DNA of 64,000 nucleotides from Francisella halioticida (GTDB lineage: Bacteria > Pseudomonadota > Gammaproteobacteria > Francisellales > Francisellaceae), in contig NZ_CP022132.1 in assembly GCF_002211785.1 (NCBI RefSeq), positions 1,984,001 to 2,048,000 on the forward strand, read 5' to 3'. Positions 60,689-64,000 of this stretch are shown piece after piece. Both the position numbers and the translations under genes were made by a program. The stretch's first letter is position 1. Each line of letters begins with the position of its first letter. The notes under the pieces are model-generated. The model saw only the letters and a program-made list of their open reading frames with translations, was not told the DNA's origin and did not search any database.

Positions 60689-61611
60689 TTTAATAAAAAT
60701 CTATCAAATTTTCTATCTAGTTCAGCAGTTATAGATATTTTCTTTTGTTGTTTTTCATCAAAAAACTCTAATCTACCTGCATGCAACAATAGTTTATCAA
60801 CACCTTTATTAAGTAATTGCTCATCTTTATTGGTAAAGCCATATTTTTTATCTGCAACAATAGGATTACCTACAGATTTTGTGTGCACTCTAATCTGATG
60901 AGTTCGTCCGGTTTCTAATTTAATCTCAAGTAAACTATAATCACCTAAATATTTGACAGATATAATTTTTGTAAAAGCTTTCTTGCCTTCTTTCCTATCA
61001 ACTTTAACAAGCCTCTGACCATCCATAGTTTCTGTTCTTTTTAATGGTAAATCTATTTCTTTAATAGTTTTATTCCAGTTACCGTGTACTATAGCATAAT
61101 AAACTTTATTAACCTTTCTCTGTTTAAATAAATCAAAAAAGTAAACCAGTGAACTGTGCTTTTTAGCTAAGATGACACAGCCAGAAGTTTCCTTATCTAA
61201 CCTGTGAACCAAATCTAAACGTTTAGCCTTTGGTCGTAACTGTCTTAAGCGCTCTACTAACCCTGAACTTACTCCAGACCCTCCATGTACTGCCATTCCT
61301 GATGGCTTATCTACAACCATATAATCGTCATTTTCATAGAGTATTTGTTGTTCAAGAAAATCAAGATGCGATTGTGATATTCTTATTTGTTTTTGATCTT
61401 CTTCAAGACTAAATGGAGGTACTCGAACAATATCTCCAGCACTAACTCGTGATGTTTGTTTCACTCTTTTTTTATTTACTCGTAACTCTCCTTTTCGAAT
61501 CCAGCGATAAATTAAAGACCTAGGCAACCTTGAAAATTGCCCTATTAAAAAATTATCTATACGTTGACTATTAACATCTTCAGAAACCTCAAGAAACTGA
61601 ACCTTATTCAT
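60685..61611 (-). CDS. rluC: RluA-family 23S rRNA pseudouridine synthase (RluC-like)
   Basis: This 308-residue rRNA-modifying enzyme has an S4 RNA-binding domain (QRIDNFLIGQFSRLPRSLIY, GELRVNKKRVKQTSRVSAGD) and the RluA catalytic motif LVHRLDKETSGCVILAKK near residue 140 with the catalytic Asp, then ETGRTHQIRVH. The S4 domain and length suggest RluC over RluA. Its start overlaps the zapE end by eight bases, indicating an operon. Confidence 0.9.
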   Translation of the reverse strand: MNKVQFLEVSEDVNSQRIDNFLIGQFSRLPRSLIYRWIRKGELRVNKKRVKQTSRVSAGDIVRVPPFSLEEDQKQIRISQSHLDFLEQQILYENDDYMVVDKPSGMAVHGGSGVSSGLVERLRQLRPKAKRLDLVHRLDKETSGCVILAKKHSSLVYFFDLFKQRKVNKVYYAIVHGNWNKTIKEIDLPLKRTETMDGQRLVKVDRKEGKKAFTKIISVKYLGDYSLLEIKLETGRTHQIRVHTKSVGNPIVADKKYGFTNKDEQLLNKGVDKLLLHAGRLEFFDEKQQKKISITAELDRKFDRFLLN

Positions 61612-62671
61612 CTAATGCTCCAAATCTTGGATTTTGCATATCGTTAAGTCGACTCACTGTTCGTTGAAACTCAAATTTTAGTCTCTCACCTTTATACATA
61701 TCTTTAAAATCATAATTAGCCAAAATTATGACTTTTTTATTTTGGTCATAAAGCTCATCTATAATAGCAATGAAACGTCTCGCCATATCTTCATTATACT
61801 CATCAAAACCAACCAAATTATATATAAATATTTGCTCAAACCTCTCACAAATATCTATATAGTCTTGCGAACTTCTACCGTTACCACAGATAACCTTAAA
61901 GTCAAAACAAACATCACTATTACTTAAAAGCAGTGTAGAAATACTTCTTCCTAAAACCTCTATTTTAGAATCTTTATCAAAATGCTTGTTTCTTATAAAG
62001 AATCTATCAAAAAAGTTCTTCCGATTTTGCTCATTATATGGATATAAATAATTCATATAATCTGTGGGCAAACGAAAGCGATAATCTATACCAGAATCTA
62101 AATTTAGAATATTAACATGTTCAACCAAAATATCAATCGCTGGCAAAAATAGCTCTCTTTGTAAGCCATTGCGATATAATTTTTCTGGCTCTATATTAGA
62201 AGTTGCTACTAAGACTACTCCCAGCTTAAACAGTTCTGTAAAAACACCCCCTAGTATCATTGCATCAGCAATATCTTCAACAAAAAATTCATCAAAGCAT
62301 ATTATTTGCATTTCTTTAGCCATATCGTAAGCCACTTTTGATATAGGATTTTTTTTACCTTGATACTTTTTCAGTTGTGAATGAATGCTTTTCATAAAAT
62401 GCGAAAAATGCTGACGTTTTTTCTTCTCTATAGGTAAGTTATTATAGAAAATATCCATAATAAATGTTTTACCTCTACCAACACCTCCCCACATATACAA
62501 TCCATTAATAAATGGATAGATAGGTTTAGTAAATAATCTAATTTTTGAGACCTTTTTCGAAAGTAGTTGATCAACTATCTCTTGTAAACTTTCTACAGCC
62601 TCAATTTGTAAAGAGTCTGCTTTTAAATTAAGCTTCTTAACTTTTTCAAAATATATTTCTTTAAGATTCAT
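61604..62671 (-). CDS. zapE: AFG1-family ATPase ZapE
   Basis: This 355-residue ATPase has the Walker A motif GLYMWGGVGRGKTFIMDIF near residue 75, Walker B MQIICFDEFFVEDIADAMI, the sensor LVATSNIEPEKLY and the FIAIIDELYDQNKKVII C-terminal segment. ZapE binds FtsZ in E. coli and the family also occurs as AFG1 in mitochondria. It lies four bases after the MFS gene and overlaps rluC. Confidence 0.9.
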   Translation of the reverse strand: MNLKEIYFEKVKKLNLKADSLQIEAVESLQEIVDQLLSKKVSKIRLFTKPIYPFINGLYMWGGVGRGKTFIMDIFYNNLPIEKKKRQHFSHFMKSIHSQLKKYQGKKNPISKVAYDMAKEMQIICFDEFFVEDIADAMILGGVFTELFKLGVVLVATSNIEPEKLYRNGLQRELFLPAIDILVEHVNILNLDSGIDYRFRLPTDYMNYLYPYNEQNRKNFFDRFFIRNKHFDKDSKIEVLGRSISTLLLSNSDVCFDFKVICGNGRSSQDYIDICERFEQIFIYNLVGFDEYNEDMARRFIAIIDELYDQNKKVIILANYDFKDMYKGERLKFEFQRTVSRLNDMQNPRFGALDE

Positions 62672-62675
62672 TTTT

Positions 62676-63980
62676 TCACTTAACTTCTCTATCTTTAACT
62701 AAAATTAATAAGAAAAATGACACAATCATACTTAAAACTAATATCAAGAAGGCATTATGATAAGCTTCGACTCCAAAGTACCTATGTGCGCCTTTTGAAA
62801 CTACATTAGTAATACTATTATTAACATCAATATATTGACCTGTCCATGTCATATCTAGCATATGTCCGATAAGAGGATCAAATAATGCTCCAAGCAATGG
62901 CTCTCCCGTATTGATAAGAGCTGCAACTGTTGCTGCTACAACTATAGGATTAATTCTATTACCTATAGCAAAAGCCAACATATAAACACCCAGACAAAAG
63001 CCAAATGTAAACAATAAAATCCCAGAAAAAGCTGGTGTAAGTTTAAACTGTAAAACAGCTGCCAATGAAATAGTTGCAATAATATGAAACACAACCATTA
63101 TTCCTATCCTGTTATCAAACTTTTCAGAAAGCTTCCCTATAACTGGAGAGCCTATTGCAAGACCTAAGAACATCATAGATACAATAAATGATGCATCTTT
63201 TGAAGTTATTCCATATAACTCTCTAAAATAATTATTACCCCAAATTCCACCAAAGACATCTATTGTTGTAAAAGTTAAGCCTGTATATAAAGTAAGATAC
63301 CAATTATTTTTATTTAATAATACTTTCTTTATACTTGCCAGGGTTCCTGAGTCAGTTGTTTTTTCATTTACATGTAATGCATAGGGATTATAATCTCTGA
63401 CTAAAGCCAAATAAAGCAGCGCCATAACAACACTAAAACAAGCATAACTCTCTAAAGCTGTATGCCATGATCCTGTTAGCTCTATAAGATACGCTAAAGG
63501 GACCTGTCCTAATAATGCTCCAGTCATTGCAGCCGTCATAAGAAAACTACAAACAAATGCAAATTTACGTGGACTGAACCATACTGCTGCTGCTTTTATA
63601 TATCCCACTGTTGCAAAAGATGCTCCAATACCAATAATTAATCTTGAGACGCAACCTAGAACAAAGCTATGAATATCTGCTGATAAAACAAACAGTAATA
63701 ACCCAACAGCAGATAAGATCAAAGAAAAGAAGCTAACCTTTCTAAACCCCAATCTATCAACAATTGGTCCAGCTATAAAAAACTGACAAAACACCACAGA
63801 CCATAAAAACAATGAAACCATTGCACTCATTTCAGTAGCATCTATTGAAAAACTACTCATCAAATCATTAGCAATTAAACTAGGAGAGACATTCATTATA
63901 TACTTGTCTATCAACAAGAATGAACTTAGAACGACAACAATCCAAGCATAACCTTTTATATTATGTAATTTTAATTTCAT
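62676..63980 (-). CDS. MFS transporter, Francisella phagosomal-transporter type
   Basis: This 434-residue transporter is the paralogue of the one at 59384-60688, with matching HNIKGYAWIVVVLSSFLLID, GPIVDRLGFRKVS, FSPRKFAFVCSFLMTAAM and PLLGALFDPLIGHMLDMTW. It is the first gene of the MFS-zapE-rluC run, with only four bases before zapE. AGGGG lies three bases before the ATG at 63980, so the start is well supported though near the window edge. Substrate unknown. Confidence 0.83.
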   Translation of the reverse strand: MKLKLHNIKGYAWIVVVLSSFLLIDKYIMNVSPSLIANDLMSSFSIDATEMSAMVSLFLWSVVFCQFFIAGPIVDRLGFRKVSFFSLILSAVGLLLFVLSADIHSFVLGCVSRLIIGIGASFATVGYIKAAAVWFSPRKFAFVCSFLMTAAMTGALLGQVPLAYLIELTGSWHTALESYACFSVVMALLYLALVRDYNPYALHVNEKTTDSGTLASIKKVLLNKNNWYLTLYTGLTFTTIDVFGGIWGNNYFRELYGITSKDASFIVSMMFLGLAIGSPVIGKLSEKFDNRIGIMVVFHIIATISLAAVLQFKLTPAFSGILLFTFGFCLGVYMLAFAIGNRINPIVVAATVAALINTGEPLLGALFDPLIGHMLDMTWTGQYIDVNNSITNVVSKGAHRYFGVEAYHNAFLILVLSMIVSFFLLILVKDREVK

Positions 63981-64000
63981 ACCCCTATCTTTCTAAAAAA

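Overview
The window looks like a Francisella chromosome, probably of the F. noatunensis/F. philomiragia type. This is inferred from the very AT-rich DNA, gene content and gene order I recall for F. tularensis: acrB, qseC-like kinase, cytochrome bd, pilT, acnA, tRNA-Leu-secG-tpiA-glmM, sucBA, sdhBADC, gltA, ampG, sodB, grxD, GH18 protein, ATP synthase, and MFS transporters of the phagosomal-transporter type. The outstanding feature is gene decay. Intact core metabolism sits beside many accessory genes that each carry one or a few nonsense, frameshift or IS lesions, as expected of a recently host-adapted lineage.

Layout. 1-3036: the 3' part of an RND drug-efflux pump, followed by MFS-like scraps. 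3517-10130 (minus strand): a seven-gene cluster for the non-phosphorylative breakdown of L-fucose (MFS sugar porter, mutarotase, L-fucose dehydrogenase, lactonase, L-fuconate dehydratase, 2-keto-3-deoxy-L-fuconate dehydrogenase, diketo-acid hydrolase). Three of the seven genes are broken. 10587-18498: a MarC-family membrane protein, an ATP-grasp/formylglutamate-amidohydrolase-like gene pair of unknown role, a QseC-like histidine kinase, a TIGR01777 epimerase, and a cyanide-insensitive-type cytochrome bd operon whose subunit II gene is frameshifted. 18500-20562: a pilT remnant cut off by an IS3-family element.

20621-33495: a cysteine-dioxygenase-like protein, aconitase, two related exported proteins (one with a 15-bp tandem repeat), a DyP peroxidase, a GtrA protein, a broken lipid A glycosyltransferase (flmK-like) divergent from an intact flmF2-like gene, the heme chaperone hemW, a PepSY-like protein, and a LysR-type regulator split by a second IS3-family element. 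33585-45893: tRNA-Leu(GAG), secG, tpiA, glmM, apt, then the TCA block sucB-sucA-sdhB-sdhA-sdhD-sdhC, divergent from gltA. 45975-48490: ampG, a small membrane protein, sodB and grxD. 48888-52129: a third IS3-family element, with a clean 3-bp target duplication, in the extreme 3' end of a decayed tandem GH18-like protein gene. 52277-59248: the complete atpI-B-E-F-H-A-G-D-C operon. 59384-63980: two paralogous MFS transporters flanking rluC-zapE.

Together, central energy metabolism (TCA cycle, succinate dehydrogenase, F1Fo ATPase, superoxide defence) is intact. Sugar scavenging, type IV pilus retraction, chitin-related secretion, lipid A decoration, an alternative oxidase and a transcription regulator show loss-of-function lesions. 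All three IS elements also have damaged transposase genes.
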